Positions 20,812 through 30,930 are shown, numbered from the stretch's first letter. The stretch is 64,000 bases of DNA from Aeromicrobium massiliense JC14 (GCF_000312105.1 NZ_HE978637.1:826534-890533); one strand, 5' to 3'. Program-made: numbers and translations. The notes: generated by a model not told the origin, from the letters alone.

Positions 20812-22388
20812 CCGAGCGCCTCCCGCAGGCGGGCCAGGCCCGCGTCGACGTCGTGCAGGTGCAGGCTCAGCACCGGGCGTCCCTTGTCGCGCAGCACCTT
20901 GGCGTCGCCCGCAGCCTGGGAGCCGATGAACGAGCCGAAGCTGAAGTCGCGTCCGGGGACGTCCAGGTCGCGCAGCGGCTCGCCGGTGACCTGCAGGTAG
21001 ACGCCGGTGGCCGGTCCGCCCTTGTGGTACTGGCCGGTCGAGTGCAGGAACCGGGGTCCCCAGCCGAAGGTGACCGGACGACCGAGCCGCGCGGCCAGCG
21101 TCTCGCGCACCTGCGCGAAGTCCGCGTGCGCCTGACGGTCCAGGTAGACCTGCACGGCCAGGTAGCCGTGCTCGCGGTCGATCGAGCCCAGCAGGGTGGC
21201 CAGCGCCTCGGCGAGCGTGCTCGCGTCGGTGCCGTACAGGTCGATGCCGGCGTCTGTGGCGTCGGGCGCGGCCTGCTCGCCGCCGCCGCCCAGCAGGTCG
21301 CGGGCGGCCTGCTTGGCGCTCTCGACGTCGGGCTGGTCGAACGGGTTGATGCCGAGGAGGCGTCCGGCGTGGGCCGTGGCGTGCTCCCACAGCAGCATGA
21401 GCGCGCCGAGGTCGCCCTCGACGCCCGCGCCGAAGCCGGACGTGGACTCCGGCGCCGTGTCGGCCCCGATCGTCACCAGGACGGCGTCGGCGGTGCTGGG
21501 GGAGAAGCCCGGGGCGTCCTCGCCCGGCACGACGACGGGCAGCACGCCCTTGCCGTCCTTGCCGGTGGACTCGGCCACGAGCTGCTCGATCCAGTCGCCC
21601 AGGCCGTGGCCGGTGCGGTCGGCCAGGACCAGCTTGTCGGCGCCGGCCCGGTTGGCCAGGCCGAGTAGCCCGCCCAGGACAAGCGCCGGGTTGGCGGTGC
21701 CGTCGGCGGCGAGCTCGGTGGCGACCGTGGCCGCCTGCTCGAGCAGGTCGCCGATCGGCGCGCCGGCCAGGCCGCTCGGCACGAGGCCGAAGGCGGTCAG
21801 CGCGGAGTAGCGGCCGCCGACGTGCGGGTCGGCGCTGAACAGCCGGTAGCCCGCTTCGCGGGCGGCCTGCTCCAGCGGCGAGCCGGGATCGGTGACGACC
21901 ACGATGCGCTCGGCCGGGTCGATGCCGGCATCACGGAACGCCTGCTCGTAGGCGCGGCGCTGGCTGTCGGTCTCGACGGTGCCGCCGGACTTGCTGGAGA
22001 CGACGACGACCGTGCGGTCGAGGTCGGTCTCCAGCGCGTCGCGGACCATGTCGGGCTGCGAGGAGTCGAGGACGACGAGCGGGACGCCCGCGGCCCGGCA
22101 GATGACCTCCGGGGCCAGCGAGGAGCCGCCCATGCCGCAGAGCACGACGCGGTCGACGCCGCGCTCGGCCAGGTCGGCCCGCAGCTGCTCGATCTCGGCG
22201 ACGAGCGGACGGGAGGACTCGTGGAGGCCGACCCACGACAGGCGGATCGAGGCCTCCTCGACGGCCGCCGGGCCCCACAGCGTGGGGTCCTGCGCGGTCA
22301 GCCGGGACGCGACGGCGTCGTCGACCTGGTGGGCGACGACCTCGTCGAGCGCGGCGTGGTCAGGGACGTTGACGTGGACCGCGACCAT
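20808..22388 (-). CDS. pgi: Glucose-6-phosphate isomerase (SIS-domain, actinobacterial type)
   Basis: 526 residues with two SIS-type sugar isomerase domains. The N-terminal domain has VLCGMGGSSLAPEV and VSSKSGGTVET, both phosphosugar-binding loops. This sequence type differs from classical Pgi and resembles the isomerase half of the fused transaldolase-isomerase proteins known in some bacteria; here it is a separate gene 3 nt downstream of tal. It links glycolysis and the pentose phosphate pathway. GTG 22388 is preferred from context. Confidence 0.88.
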   Translation of the reverse strand: MVAVHVNVPDHAALDEVVAHQVDDAVASRLTAQDPTLWGPAAVEEASIRLSWVGLHESSRPLVAEIEQLRADLAERGVDRVVLCGMGGSSLAPEVICRAAGVPLVVLDSSQPDMVRDALETDLDRTVVVVSSKSGGTVETDSQRRAYEQAFRDAGIDPAERIVVVTDPGSPLEQAAREAGYRLFSADPHVGGRYSALTAFGLVPSGLAGAPIGDLLEQAATVATELAADGTANPALVLGGLLGLANRAGADKLVLADRTGHGLGDWIEQLVAESTGKDGKGVLPVVVPGEDAPGFSPSTADAVLVTIGADTAPESTSGFGAGVEGDLGALMLLWEHATAHAGRLLGINPFDQPDVESAKQAARDLLGGGGEQAAPDATDAGIDLYGTDASTLAEALATLLGSIDREHGYLAVQVYLDRQAHADFAQVRETLAARLGRPVTFGWGPRFLHSTGQYHKGGPATGVYLQVTGEPLRDLDVPGRDFSFGSFIGSQAAGDAKVLRDKGRPVLSLHLHDVDAGLARLREALG

Positions 22389-22391
22389 CGA

Positions 22392-23480
22392 TCAGGCCTT
22401 GTCGAGCTCGCCCTGGACGGTCTCCAGGAGCTCGGCCCAGGAGGCGTCGAACTTCTGCAGGCCCTCGGCCTCGAGCTGCTGGACGACCTCGTCGTACGAG
22501 ATGCCCTGCTCCTCGAGCTGCGCGAACAGCTTCCGGGCGTCGTCGTAGGTGCCTCGCACCGTGTCGCCGGTGACCTCGCCGTGGTCGGCGAAGGCCTGCA
22601 GCGTCTTCTCCGGCATCGTGTTGACGGTGCCGTCGACGACGAGCTCGGACACGTACAGCGTGTCGGGCAGGGCCGGGTCCTTGACGCCGGTCGAGGCCCA
22701 CAGCGGACGCTGGACGTTCGCGCCCTGCGCCTTCAGCGCCGCGAAGCGCTCGCTGCCGAAGACCTCCTCGTACGCCTCGTAGGCCAGGCGGGCGTTGGCC
22801 AGCGCGGCCTTGCCGCGCAGCGGGCTGTCGTCGCCCAGGCGCTTGTCGACCTCGGAGTCGACGCGGCTGACGAAGAACGACGCCACCGAGTGGATCTGCG
22901 ACAGGTCGCGGCCCTCGGCGACGGCCTGCTCGAGGCCGTACAGGTAGGCGTCCATCACTCCGCGGTAGCGCTCGAGCGAGAAGATCAGCGTGACGTTGAC
23001 GCTGATGCCGGCCGCGATCGTCGCGGCGATCGCCGGCAGGCCCTCCTCGGTGGCGGGGATCTTGATCAGCAGGTTGGGCCGGTCGACCTTCTCCCACAGC
23101 TTCTTGGCCATCGCGACCGTCGCGTCGGCGTCGCGGGCGAGACCCGGCTCGACCTCGATCGAGACGCGGCCGTCGACGCCGCCGGTGGCGTCGTAGACCG
23201 GCCGCATGATGTCGCAGGCCTGCTGGACGTCCAGCGTGGTGATCTCGAAGACCGCGGTGTCGACGTCGGCGCCGGCGGCCTTGAGCTCACGGACCTGCGG
23301 GTTGTACTTCTCGCCCTTGGAGAGCGCGGAGGCGAAGATCGTCGGGTTCGTCGTGACGCCGACGACCGACCACTCCTTCACGAGCTCGGTGAGGTTGCCG
23401 GTCTCGATGCGCTCGCGCGACAGGTCGTCGAGCCAGATCGACACTCCCGCGTCGGACAGGGCCTGGAGGCGTGCATTCAT
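22392..23480 (-). CDS. tal: Transaldolase
   Basis: 362-residue (alpha/beta)8 aldolase that moves a dihydroxyacetone unit between sugar phosphates. Motifs are [14 protein letters not shown] near residue 40, the Schiff-base lysine in [13 protein letters not shown] near 138-143, and [13 protein letters not shown]. Length matches the actinobacterial form. The minus-strand start has AAGGAG just upstream. It follows tkt after 26 nt and is followed by pgi, mirroring the natural fusion partners. Confidence 0.96.
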   Translation of the reverse strand: MNARLQALSDAGVSIWLDDLSRERIETGNLTELVKEWSVVGVTTNPTIFASALSKGEKYNPQVRELKAAGADVDTAVFEITTLDVQQACDIMRPVYDATGGVDGRVSIEVEPGLARDADATVAMAKKLWEKVDRPNLLIKIPATEEGLPAIAATIAAGISVNVTLIFSLERYRGVMDAYLYGLEQAVAEGRDLSQIHSVASFFVSRVDSEVDKRLGDDSPLRGKAALANARLAYEAYEEVFGSERFAALKAQGANVQRPLWASTGVKDPALPDTLYVSELVVDGTVNTMPEKTLQAFADHGEVTGDTVRGTYDDARKLFAQLEEQGISYDEVVQQLEAEGLQKFDASWAELLETVQGELDKA

Positions 23481-23506
23481 GCTGTTCTCCTTCGGGTGCG
23501 GGACGA

Positions 23507-25714
23507 TCAGGCGCCGGTGGCCGCGTTCTGCTGCGGTCCCTCGGGAGCGTCCGGGTTGTCACCCGGGCCCACGGGGCCGGCAGGACGCGCGTGGAACGGG
23601 GCGAGGGGCTCGCCCGCCGCAGCGGCGATCGAGTCCTTGGCCGCGGCCACGACGGCGTCGGTCGTGATGTGGAAGTTCTCGTACAGCGTCTTGTAGTCGG
23701 CCGAGGCGCCGAAGTGCTCGAGGCTGACGATGCGGCCGGCGTCGCCGACCACGTCGCGCCAGCCCAGGGCCACGCCGGCCTCGACGCTGACCCGGGCGCG
23801 CAGCGACGGCGGGAACACGCTGTCGCGGTACGCCTCGTCCTGCTGCTCGAACCACTCGCGCGAGGGCATCGAGACGACGCGGGCGGCGATGCCCTCCGCG
23901 GCGAGAGCCGTGCGGGCCTCGACCGCCAGCTGCACCTCCGAGCCGGTCGCGACCAGGATCACGTCGGGCGTGCCCTCGGTGTCGACCAGGACGTAGGCGC
24001 CCTTGGCGGTCAGGTCGGCCGATCCCCACTGGGTGCCGTCGGCGTCGGTGCCGCGCGGGAAGGTCGGCAGGTTCTGCCGGCTCAGGGCGAGCGCCGCGGG
24101 ACGGTCGTTGAGTCCGAGCAGCGTGCGCCAGGCGGCCACGGTCTCGTTGGCGTCCGCCGGGCGGATGACGTCGAGGCCGGGGATGGCGCGCAGCGCGGCG
24201 AGGTGCTCGACCGGCTGGTGGGTCGGGCCGTCCTCACCCAGGCCGATCGAGTCGTGCGTCCAGACGTACGTGACGGGCAGCTCCTGCAGCGCCGCGAGGC
24301 GCACCGCGCCGCGCATGTAGTCGCTGAAGACCAGGAACGTGCCGCCGTACGGGCGGGTGGGCCCGTGCAGCGCGATGCCGTTCATGATCGAGCCCATCGC
24401 GTGCTCGCGGATGCCGAAGTGCAGCACCCGGCCGTACCAGTCGCCGCTGAACTTCGCGGTCGAGCGCTGCGGCGGCAGGAACGACGGCTCACCCTTCGGC
24501 GTGGTGTTGTTCGAGCCCGCGAGGTCGGCCGAGCCGCCCCACAGCTCGGGCAGCACCGGCGCGATGGCGGTGAGCACGTCGCCGGACGCCACACGGGTCG
24601 CGACGCCCTTGGCGTCGGCCTCGTAGGTCGGCAGCGCGTCCTCCCAGCCGTCGGGGAGCTTGCGGTCGGCGAGGCGGTCGTAGAGCGCGGCGGCCTCGGC
24701 GTTGCCGGTGCGCCACGCGTCGAGGTGCTTGGTCCACTCGGCCTGAAGCTGCTGGCCGCGCTCGCGGGCCTGCTGCGTGTGGGCGATGACCTCGTCGCTG
24801 ACCGCGAAGGTCTCGTCGGGGTCGAAGCCGAGCAGCTCCTTGGTGGCGCGGATCTCGTCGTCGCCGAGGGCCGAGCCGTGCGAGGCGCCGGTGTTCTGCG
24901 CGTTCGGGGCCGGCCAGGCGATGATCGTGCGCAGGACGATGAACGACGGCTTGTCGGTGACCTGCTTGGCGGCCTGGACCGCGTCCCACAAAGCCTGGAC
25001 GTCCTCGTGGTAGCCGGTGCCGCCCTGGGTCCAGTCGACCGTCTGCACGTGCCAGCCGTACGCGGCGTAACGGGCGCCGACGTCCTCACTGAACGCGACG
25101 TCGGTGTCGTCCTCGATCGAGATGCGGTTGTCGTCGTAGATCACCGTCAGGTTGCCGAGCTGCTGGTGGCCGGCGAGCGACGACGCCTCGGCCGAGACGC
25201 CCTCCTGCAGGTCGCCGTCGGAGGCGATGACGTAGACGTCGTGGTCGAACGGGCTGGTGCCGGCCGCGGCGGTCGGGTCGTACAGACCGCGCTCGCGACG
25301 GGCCGCCATGGCCATGCCGACGGCGTTCGCGATGCCCTGGCCCAGCGGGCCGGTGGTGACCTCGACGCCGGGGGTGTGGCGGTACTCGGGGTGACCCGGC
25401 GTCTGGCTGCCCCACGTGCGCAGCGACTTGAGGTCGTCGAGCGTCATCGGGTAGCCGGCCAGGTACAGCTGGATGTACTGGGTGAGGCTGCTGTGGCCGC
25501 ACGAGAGCACGAAGCGGTCGCGGCCGGCCCACTGCGGATCGGCGGGGCTGTGCCGCATGACCTTCTGGTAGAGCAGGTAGGCCGCCGGGGCGAGGCTCAT
25601 CGCCGTGCCCGGGTGTCCGTTGCCTGCCTTCTGGACCGCGTCCGCGGCCAGCAGCCTGATGGTGTCGACCGCCTTGGCGTCGACCTCGTTCCACTCCAGA
25701 GCCGTCGTGGTCAC
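23507..25714 (-). CDS. tkt: Transketolase
   Basis: 735-residue thiamine-diphosphate enzyme of the pentose phosphate pathway. Features in order: substrate histidine in [14 protein letters not shown] near residue 33, [13 protein letters not shown], the ThDP motif with Gly-Asp in [12 protein letters not shown] to the conserved Asn in IYDDNRIS, and the pyrimidine-domain stretch [18 protein letters not shown]. The C-terminal tail of about 35 residues, rich in Pro, Gly and Ala, is longer than usual. GTG 25714 has AGGAGG 10 nt upstream (CCTCCT on plus at 25725-25730). First gene of the operon running to pgl. Confidence 0.96.
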   Translation of the reverse strand: MTTTALEWNEVDAKAVDTIRLLAADAVQKAGNGHPGTAMSLAPAAYLLYQKVMRHSPADPQWAGRDRFVLSCGHSSLTQYIQLYLAGYPMTLDDLKSLRTWGSQTPGHPEYRHTPGVEVTTGPLGQGIANAVGMAMAARRERGLYDPTAAAGTSPFDHDVYVIASDGDLQEGVSAEASSLAGHQQLGNLTVIYDDNRISIEDDTDVAFSEDVGARYAAYGWHVQTVDWTQGGTGYHEDVQALWDAVQAAKQVTDKPSFIVLRTIIAWPAPNAQNTGASHGSALGDDEIRATKELLGFDPDETFAVSDEVIAHTQQARERGQQLQAEWTKHLDAWRTGNAEAAALYDRLADRKLPDGWEDALPTYEADAKGVATRVASGDVLTAIAPVLPELWGGSADLAGSNNTTPKGEPSFLPPQRSTAKFSGDWYGRVLHFGIREHAMGSIMNGIALHGPTRPYGGTFLVFSDYMRGAVRLAALQELPVTYVWTHDSIGLGEDGPTHQPVEHLAALRAIPGLDVIRPADANETVAAWRTLLGLNDRPAALALSRQNLPTFPRGTDADGTQWGSADLTAKGAYVLVDTEGTPDVILVATGSEVQLAVEARTALAAEGIAARVVSMPSREWFEQQDEAYRDSVFPPSLRARVSVEAGVALGWRDVVGDAGRIVSLEHFGASADYKTLYENFHITTDAVVAAAKDSIAAAAGEPLAPFHARPAGPVGPGDNPDAPEGPQQNAATGA

Positions 25715-25772
25715 CGTGTGGATTCCTCCTGTGAAAGGGGTGTGAAGGGGGTCCCGCGTGCCTACGTCGTCC

Positions 25773-25778
25773 ACACTA
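25773..25778 (-). promoter_or_regulatory. -10 box of the tkt operon
   Basis: Minus-strand TAGTGT. Transcription would start near 25766 and give a leader of about 52 nt containing the AGGAGG site. It lies 12 bp from the divergent ctaB box. Confidence 0.4.
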
Positions 25779-25790
25779 TCGCCCGGCGCG

Positions 25791-25796
25791 TAGACT
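25791..25796 (+). promoter_or_regulatory. -10 box of ctaB (leaderless)
   Basis: TAGACT, 7 nt before GTG 25804. Confidence 0.55.
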
Positions 25797-25803
25797 GCTC
25801 ACC

Positions 25804-26754
25804 GTGACCGACGTTCGAACCGACGATGCTCCTGACGTCGACGTGACGACGTCGCACGCTCCCGCTGCCGGCCCCCTGGAGGTCGTCCAGGCCTACGTGG
25901 CGCTGACCAAGCCGCGCATCATCGAGCTGCTGCTGCTGACCACCATCCCGGTCATGTTCGTCGCCGCCGAGGGCGTCCCGTCGCTCGGCCTGGTGATCGC
26001 CACGTTCGTCGGCGGCACGCTGTCGGCCGGCAGCGCCAACGCGCTGAACTGCGTCTACGACGCCGACATGGACGCCAAGATGCGCCGCACGCGGCGTCGT
26101 CCGCTGGCCCGCCACCAGGTCTCGCCGCGCGCGGCCCTGGTGTTCGGCCTGGTGCTCGGCGTGGTCTCGACCGTCATGCTCGGCCTGCTCGTCAACTGGC
26201 TCTCGGCGGCGCTCGCGCTCACCGCGAACCTGTTCTACGTGCTCGTCTACACGATGGTGCTCAAGCGCCGCACGTGGCAGAACGTCATCTGGGGCGGTGC
26301 GGCCGGATGCTTCCCGGCGCTCATCGGCTGGTCGGCCGTCACCGGCGACCTGGCCTGGACGCCGGTCGTCATGTTCATGGTCGTGTTCTTCTGGACGCCG
26401 CCGCACACCTGGGCGCTGGGCATGCGCTACCGCGAGGACTACGCCGCCGGCGGCGTGCCGATGCTGCCGGTCATCGCGTCGTCCGACACGGTCTCCAAGC
26501 AGATCGTCATGTACACCTGGCTGACCGTCGCGACCTCGCTGCTGCTGTGGCCGGTCGCCGGCACCGGCTGGTTCTACCCGGCCGCGGCGATCTCGCTCGG
26601 CATCGTGTTCCTGGTCGAGGCGTACGACCTGCGCTCGCGGGCCCGCGACACCGAGGAGCTGTCGGTCATCAAGCCGATGCGCCTGTTCCACTTCTCGAAC
26701 GCCTACCTCGCGCTGCTGTTCGTGGCCGCCGCGGCCGACCCCTTCCTGCGGTGA
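25804..26754 (+). CDS. ctaB: Protoheme IX farnesyltransferase (heme O synthase)
   Basis: 316-residue UbiA-superfamily membrane enzyme with about nine helices. It adds farnesyl to heme b, the first step to heme A for cytochrome c oxidase. The prenyl-diphosphate motif is [15 protein letters not shown] (residues 82-96), whose aspartates bind magnesium. The second polar loop has [17 protein letters not shown] 25804 is supported by a TAGACT box 7 nt upstream. CtaA, the next enzyme, is encoded nearby on the other strand (27925-28824). Divergent from tkt, as in mycobacteria. Confidence 0.95.
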   Translation: MTDVRTDDAPDVDVTTSHAPAAGPLEVVQAYVALTKPRIIELLLLTTIPVMFVAAEGVPSLGLVIATFVGGTLSAGSANALNCVYDADMDAKMRRTRRRPLARHQVSPRAALVFGLVLGVVSTVMLGLLVNWLSAALALTANLFYVLVYTMVLKRRTWQNVIWGGAAGCFPALIGWSAVTGDLAWTPVVMFMVVFFWTPPHTWALGMRYREDYAAGGVPMLPVIASSDTVSKQIVMYTWLTVATSLLLWPVAGTGWFYPAAAISLGIVFLVEAYDLRSRARDTEELSVIKPMRLFHFSNAYLALLFVAAAADPFLR

Positions 26755-27110
26755 TCCCCGCCGACTGGACGCCGCACCGGCGTCCCGGCGACCGTAAGCT
26801 CATCGGCTGGTTGGCGCCCGACGGCGACGACGTCGTCCCCATGTCGCTGCTCGGCGTGCCGCTGGGCGAGCCGACGGACTGGATCTCGGCCGAGCAGGTC
26901 CTCGAGGACGCCGGGCTGCGCTGGCTGGCCGAGCCGCTGTGGCTGCGCGAGGACGACGGCACCCGGCGCTGCGTCGTCGTGCTGGAGATCGATGCCGAGC
27001 GGGTCGTGCTGGGCGACGCCGACAGCGCCCTGGTCGTCGGTCGTCCGGCCGAGCTCTCGGCCCGCACGGTCGTCGGGCTGCCCACCGACCGGCTGACGCC
27101 CGCCCGATAG
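26751..27110 (+). CDS. Conserved-looking hypothetical protein
   Basis: 119-residue soluble protein whose GTG overlaps the ctaB stop (GTGA). It is acidic and rich in Trp and Leu ([25 protein letters not shown], split motif; [14 protein letters not shown]), with strand-forming stretches [23 protein letters not shown]. No signal peptide, helix bundle or catalytic motif is seen and I recognise no family. Translational coupling to ctaB suggests expression with heme A synthesis. Its codon use matches the neighbours, so it is likely real. Confidence 0.65.
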   Translation: MIPADWTPHRRPGDRKLIGWLAPDGDDVVPMSLLGVPLGEPTDWISAEQVLEDAGLRWLAEPLWLREDDGTRRCVVVLEIDAERVVLGDADSALVVGRPAELSARTVVGLPTDRLTPAR

Positions 27111-27113
27111 GTT
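27108..27113 (+). promoter_or_regulatory. -10 box overlapping an upstream stop codon (leaderless)
   Basis: TAGGTT, whose TAG is the stop of the preceding gene, 7 nt before GTG 27121. Confidence 0.45.
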
Positions 27114-27120
27114 CGCGTCC

Positions 27121-27507
27121 GTGCAGAAGCGGATCGTGGGTGCCCTCGGCGTCGTCGTGCTGGCCTGGGCCTCGTGGTGGGGCTGGATGGGCTGGGACAC
27201 CGAGTACCAGCTGGACCCGGCGACCGGGAACGAGAGCGGCCCGTACGAGACCTGGCAGGTCGTGGGGTCGGCGCTGTGCGTCGTGCTGCTCGTGGCCGTC
27301 GCCACCCTCGTCCGGGGTCGGCGCACCGCGATCGTGGCCACCACGCTGGGCTACACGCTCGGCTGGTGCGTGACGTCGCTGCCCGAGGACGAGTCCGGCC
27401 TCGCGCTCGTCGGCGCGTTCATGGTGCTCGTCGGCGTCGGCGCGGGGTCCGCCGTCGTGGCCTGGCTGGCCGACCGCCTGCTGCATCGGCGTCCCGCCCG
27501 CGCCTGA
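27121..27507 (+). CDS. Small four-helix membrane protein
   Basis: 128 residues with four predicted transmembrane helices (about 4-23, 45-63, 67-84 and 92-117) and a tryptophan-rich first loop (WASWWGWMGWDTEYQLDP). It ends in a basic tail (DRLLHRRPARA), suggesting a cytoplasmic C-terminus. No family is recognised. A TAGGTT box sits 7 nt before the GTG, so it may have its own promoter even though it lies 10 nt after the previous gene. Confidence 0.65.
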   Translation: MQKRIVGALGVVVLAWASWWGWMGWDTEYQLDPATGNESGPYETWQVVGSALCVVLLVAVATLVRGRRTAIVATTLGYTLGWCVTSLPEDESGLALVGAFMVLVGVGAGSAVVAWLADRLLHRRPARA

Positions 27508-27520
27508 GCCGGCCCGTCGC

Positions 27521-27526
27521 TACGGT
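27521..27526 (+). promoter_or_regulatory. -10 box of the DUF1330 gene
   Basis: TACGGT; start of transcription near 27533, leaving about 28 nt of leader with GAGGAG at 27551-27556 before ATG 27561. Confidence 0.4.
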
Positions 27527-27560
27527 GGCCGCGGCCCGTCCGCGCGTCCCGAGGAGACCC

Positions 27561-27923
27561 ATGTCCGTCGACCCCACCGGTGCCGACCTGAAGCGCTTCC
27601 TGGCCGAAGACCCCGGCGGTCCGGTCGTGATGCTGAACCTGCTGCGATTCGCCGACGGCGGACGGGCGTCCTATGGCGCGTACTCGGGGGCGATCGGCCC
27701 GTTCCTGCGCTCGGTGGGCGCCCGCGTCGTGTACGCGGGGGACACCTCGACCGCCCTGGTGGCGCCCGACGGCCACGAGTGGGACGCCGTGCTGCTGGTG
27801 GAGTACCCCAGCCGGGAAGCGTTCTCGCGGATGGTGGCCGACCCGGACTACCAGCGGATCACCGAGCAGCGCACGGCCGCGCTGTCGCACGCCGTGCTGC
27901 AGGCCACGACGCCCTGGGCCTGA
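27561..27923 (+). CDS. DUF1330-family protein
   Basis: 120-residue ferredoxin-like alpha/beta barrel protein. The N-terminal strand VVMLNLLRFADGG, the segment YGAYSGAIGPFLRSVGARVVYAG and the core VLLVEYPSREAFSRMVADPDYQ are the recurring blocks of DUF1330. Members are small dimeric proteins with no agreed function. ATG 27561 has GAGGAG 4 nt upstream. Its stop is 1 nt from the stop of the convergent ctaA gene, leaving no room for a terminator. Confidence 0.75.
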   Translation: MSVDPTGADLKRFLAEDPGGPVVMLNLLRFADGGRASYGAYSGAIGPFLRSVGARVVYAGDTSTALVAPDGHEWDAVLLVEYPSREAFSRMVADPDYQRITEQRTAALSHAVLQATTPWA

Positions 27924-27924
27924 G

Positions 27925-28824
27925 TCAGCCGACGCGGACCGGCGTGCCCACGCGCGAGCGGACGTTCACGAGCTGCCAGGCGGCCAGCGACATGAGGATC
28001 GTGGCGCCGACCATGTGCAGCGCCACCAGCACGACCGGCACGTCGTTGACGTACTGCACGTAGCCGATGACGCCCTGGGCGAGCTCGGCGACGAGCAGCC
28101 AGGCCGTGGCGAGGAACGCGGTGCGCGGGCCCTTGCGCAGGGCGACGAGCCCGGCCAGCGTGAGCGCGACCAGCACGACGACGGCGTACCCGTGCACGGT
28201 GCTCCAGACGTCCGGACGCAGCCCGTTGCGCGGCGCGTCGAGGTCGCCGGCGTGCGGACCGCTGCCGGTGACGATCGTGCCGAGGTAGACCACGACCCAC
28301 ATGGCCGCGAACGTCGCACGCACCAGCCACAGGCGTCCGGCGTCGACCGGCGCGGGCTCGACGCCGCGGACCAGGCGCAGCAGCCACGCCGACAGGCAGA
28401 TGAGCACCATCGACAGCAGGAAGTGCAGCGACACGACCCACGGGTTCAGGTCGGTGAGCACGGTGATGCCGCCGACGACGCCCTGGGCCGGGATGCCGAT
28501 GGCGATGGCGACGGTCAGCGCCGAGGCACGCACCGGGGCGTCCGCCCAGCGCCGCACCGCGAACCACGTCGCGATCGCGATGGCGACCAGGACGTAGGTG
28601 AGCATCCGGTTGCCGAACTCGATGACGCCGTGGGCGCCGAGCGCCCCGTGCGGGACGAACGACTGGTCCGTGCAGCGCGGCCAGGTCGGGCAGCCCAGGC
28701 CGGACGCGGTGAGCCGCACCAGGCCGCCGGTGACGACGATGACGCAGTTCGCGACGAGCGAGGCCCAGGCCCAGCCGACGACGAACCCACGGGTCGGATG
28801 ACGGAAACGGTCGAGCACGGTCAC
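27925..28824 (-). CDS. ctaA: Heme A synthase (CtaA/Cox15 type)
   Basis: 299-residue membrane protein with about eight helices in two four-helix halves. It oxidises the methyl group of heme O to heme A. Helix-borne histidines that can ligate heme occur in VIEFGNRMLTY (family Glu and Arg), VVSLHFLLSM, STVHGYAVV and VALHMVGATIL. The early loop GLGCPTWPRCTD carries the cysteine pair of this family. GTG 28824 overlaps the stop of the ABC permease gene. CtaB is encoded 1.2 kb away and SURF1 lies further along. Confidence 0.9.
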   Translation of the reverse strand: MTVLDRFRHPTRGFVVGWAWASLVANCVIVVTGGLVRLTASGLGCPTWPRCTDQSFVPHGALGAHGVIEFGNRMLTYVLVAIAIATWFAVRRWADAPVRASALTVAIAIGIPAQGVVGGITVLTDLNPWVVSLHFLLSMVLICLSAWLLRLVRGVEPAPVDAGRLWLVRATFAAMWVVVYLGTIVTGSGPHAGDLDAPRNGLRPDVWSTVHGYAVVVLVALTLAGLVALRKGPRTAFLATAWLLVAELAQGVIGYVQYVNDVPVVLVALHMVGATILMSLAAWQLVNVRSRVGTPVRVG

Positions 28825-29597
28825 TCCCAGCGGAAGGTGCGGGCGGTGGCGGCGGCCGCGACGGCGGACCAGATCACGAGGACGAGGACGGGCAGCAGAC
28901 CGGGCGCGCCGGACGCGAACGCGTCGCGCAGGCCCTGGCCGAGGGCGCCGGAGGGCAGCAGCTCCAGCACCGCACGGGCGCCGTCGGGGTAGCGCTCGAG
29001 CGGCACCAGGATGCCGCCGCCGACGAGCAGCAGGACGTACACGAGGTTGGCGACCGCGAGCGTGGCCTCGGCCCGCAGCGAGCCGGCGATCAGCAGGCCC
29101 AGCGCGCCGAACGCGGTGGTGCCGAGCACGAGGAGCACGCCGGCCCACAGCCAGCCGGTCACGCCGCCGTCGGGCTGCCAGCCGAGCGCGAACGCGACCG
29201 CGGCGAGCACGGCGACCTGCACGACCTCGACCACGACGACGGCCAGCGTCTTGCCGGCCAGCAGGCCCCAGCGGGGGAGCGGCGAGGCACCGAGCCGCTT
29301 GAGCACGCCGTAGCGGCGCTCGAAGCCGGTGGCGATGGCCAGCGAGGTGAACGACGCGGACAGCACGGCGAGGGCCAGCACGCCGGGTGCGAGGACGTCG
29401 ATGGGGCGTCCCTCGCCGAGGTCAACGATGCTGCCGGCCTTCGTGCCCGCCACGAGCAGCAGGAGCGGGACGACGAGCGTGATGCCGAGCTGCTCGCCGT
29501 TGCGGGCCAGGAGGCGCAGCTCCATCGACGCGTGGGCGCGGAGCATCGCCCCGGTCGGCGCGGCACCGGGACGCGGGCTGAGGTCGAGGTTGGTCAT
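28821..29597 (-). CDS. ABC-2 type transporter permease
   Basis: 258-residue membrane subunit with six hydrophobic segments. N-terminal cytoplasmic helix LRAHASMELRLLARNGEQLG leads into the first membrane helix, and the loop ERRYGVLKRLGASPLPRWGLLAGK is typical of ABC-2 exporters. It forms an exporter with the ATPase encoded just upstream (ATGA overlap) and is itself coupled to ctaA. In mycobacteria a similar ABC pair also flanks ctaA. The cargo is unknown; a heme-related or drug-like substrate is possible from context only. Confidence 0.85.
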   Translation of the reverse strand: MTNLDLSPRPGAAPTGAMLRAHASMELRLLARNGEQLGITLVVPLLLLVAGTKAGSIVDLGEGRPIDVLAPGVLALAVLSASFTSLAIATGFERRYGVLKRLGASPLPRWGLLAGKTLAVVVVEVVQVAVLAAVAFALGWQPDGGVTGWLWAGVLLVLGTTAFGALGLLIAGSLRAEATLAVANLVYVLLLVGGGILVPLERYPDGARAVLELLPSGALGQGLRDAFASGAPGLLPVLVLVIWSAVAAAATARTFRWE

Positions 29598-30514
29598 CGC
29601 AGGCTCCGGCCGGTGAGGTCGAGGAACCGGTCCTCGAGGGTCTGGCGCTCGACCAGGACCGACTGGACGAGGACGCCCTGGCGGGCGCACCAAGCGGTGA
29701 CGGCGGCGACGAGCGCCGGGTCGACGTCGCCCGCGACGACGTACGAGCCCGGCTCGGTCTCCTCGACCTTCGCCTCGTGCCCGAGCGCGTCCATGAGGTC
29801 GGCGACGTCGAGGCCGGGGGCGGCGGTGAAGCGCACGGTGTTGCGCGCCCCCTCGGCGGTGAGGGCCGCGGGGGAGCCGGACGCGATGACCCGGCCGGCG
29901 TCGACGACGTGCACCACGTCGGACAGCGCCTCGGCCTCGTCCATGTAGTGGGTGGTGAGCACGACGGTCACGCCCGCGTCGCGCAGCTCGGCGACGAGGT
30001 CCCACGTGGCCCGCCGGGCCTGCGGGTCGAGGCCGGCGGTCGGCTCGTCGAGGAACACGAGCTCGGGACGGCCGACGACGGCCATGGCCAGGCCGAGCCG
30101 CTGCTGCTGCCCGCCGGACAGCCGCCGGAAGGGAGTGCGGGCCGAGCGCTCCAGGCCGAGCCGCTCGATGAGGGCATCGGGGTCGAGCGGGTGCGCGTGC
30201 AGCGACGCGATGTGGCGCAGCATCTCCGGGGGACGGACGCCGGACCAGGCGCCGCCGCTCTGCAGCATGACGCCGACGCGCGGTCGCAGCTCGCGGGCGT
30301 CGGACACGGGATCGAGGCCGAGCACACGGACGCTGCCCTCCTGCGGAGAGCGGTAGCCCTCGCAGGTCTCGATCGTGGTGGTCTTGCCGGCGCCGTTCGG
30401 GCCGAGGATGGCGGTGACGGTGCCCCGCTCCACGGTCAGGTCGAGCCCGTCCGCGGCGACGGTCGAGCCGTACCGCATGACGAGTCCACGGACGTCCACG
30501 ACCGGTGCTTGCAC
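29594..30514 (-). CDS. ABC transporter ATP-binding protein
   Basis: 306 residues. Walker A is GPNGAGKTTT (residues 39-48), the Q-loop lies in GVMLQSGG, the signature is LSGGQQQRLGLA near 133, Walker B is ELVFLDEPTAGLDP, and the switch histidine is in TTHYMDEAEAL. The C-terminal 80 residues form the extra domain usual in DrrA-like exporters. GTG 30514 has a minus-strand TAGACT box 6 nt upstream, so this starts the ATPase-permease-ctaA operon. Confidence 0.92.
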   Translation of the reverse strand: MQAPVVDVRGLVMRYGSTVAADGLDLTVERGTVTAILGPNGAGKTTTIETCEGYRSPQEGSVRVLGLDPVSDARELRPRVGVMLQSGGAWSGVRPPEMLRHIASLHAHPLDPDALIERLGLERSARTPFRRLSGGQQQRLGLAMAVVGRPELVFLDEPTAGLDPQARRATWDLVAELRDAGVTVVLTTHYMDEAEALSDVVHVVDAGRVIASGSPAALTAEGARNTVRFTAAPGLDVADLMDALGHEAKVEETEPGSYVVAGDVDPALVAAVTAWCARQGVLVQSVLVERQTLEDRFLDLTGRSLR

Positions 30515-30520
30515 CCGGCC

Positions 30521-30526
30521 AGTCTA
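30521..30526 (-). promoter_or_regulatory. -10 box of the ABC-ctaA operon (leaderless)
   Basis: Minus-strand TAGACT, 6 nt before GTG 30514. Confidence 0.55.
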
Positions 30527-30581
30527 GGCGGCTCGCCCCGTCGTCCCGGTGCCGGGCTCTTGCCGGTGGGCCGGGCCACGT

Positions 30582-30929
30582 GTGACCGTGGCGACCGTGC
30601 TGAGGCTCGGAGCGGTGGTGCTGAACGTGAGCGACGGCGGGCGCGCCGCCGCCTTCTGGACGCAGGCGCTCGGGCACGCGCCGATCGCCGAGAACCCGGC
30701 GTTCCTGGTGCCCACCCGGCCGCAGGAGGCCCGGCTGCACCTGGACGAGAGCGACCGGACGCACCTGGACCTGTGGGTCGACTCCGCCGCCGAGCAGCGG
30801 GCCGAGGTGGAGCGGCTGGTCGGCCTCGGCGCCCGGAGGGTCGAGTGGGAGTACCCGGACGACGCCGACTTCGTCGTCCTGGCCGACCCCGACGGCAACC
30901 TGTTCTGCGTCGTCGACGCGAGCCGCTAG
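30582..30929 (+). CDS. VOC-superfamily (glyoxalase/dioxygenase-like) protein
   Basis: 115 residues forming two beta-alpha-beta-beta-beta units. Blocks typical of the superfamily are LGAVVLNVSDGGRAAAFWTQALGH at the start (split by the family loop), HLDLWVDSAAEQRAEVERLVGLGA in the middle and FVVLADPDGNLFCVVD at the end, where the last acidic residue position is the usual metal site (here CVVD rather than CVVE). Function is unknown. GTG 30582 and GTG 30588 are both possible. Its stop lies 1 nt from the convergent ligB stop. Confidence 0.78.
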   Translation: MTVATVLRLGAVVLNVSDGGRAAAFWTQALGHAPIAENPAFLVPTRPQEARLHLDESDRTHLDLWVDSAAEQRAEVERLVGLGARRVEWEYPDDADFVVLADPDGNLFCVVDASR

Positions 30930-30930
30930 C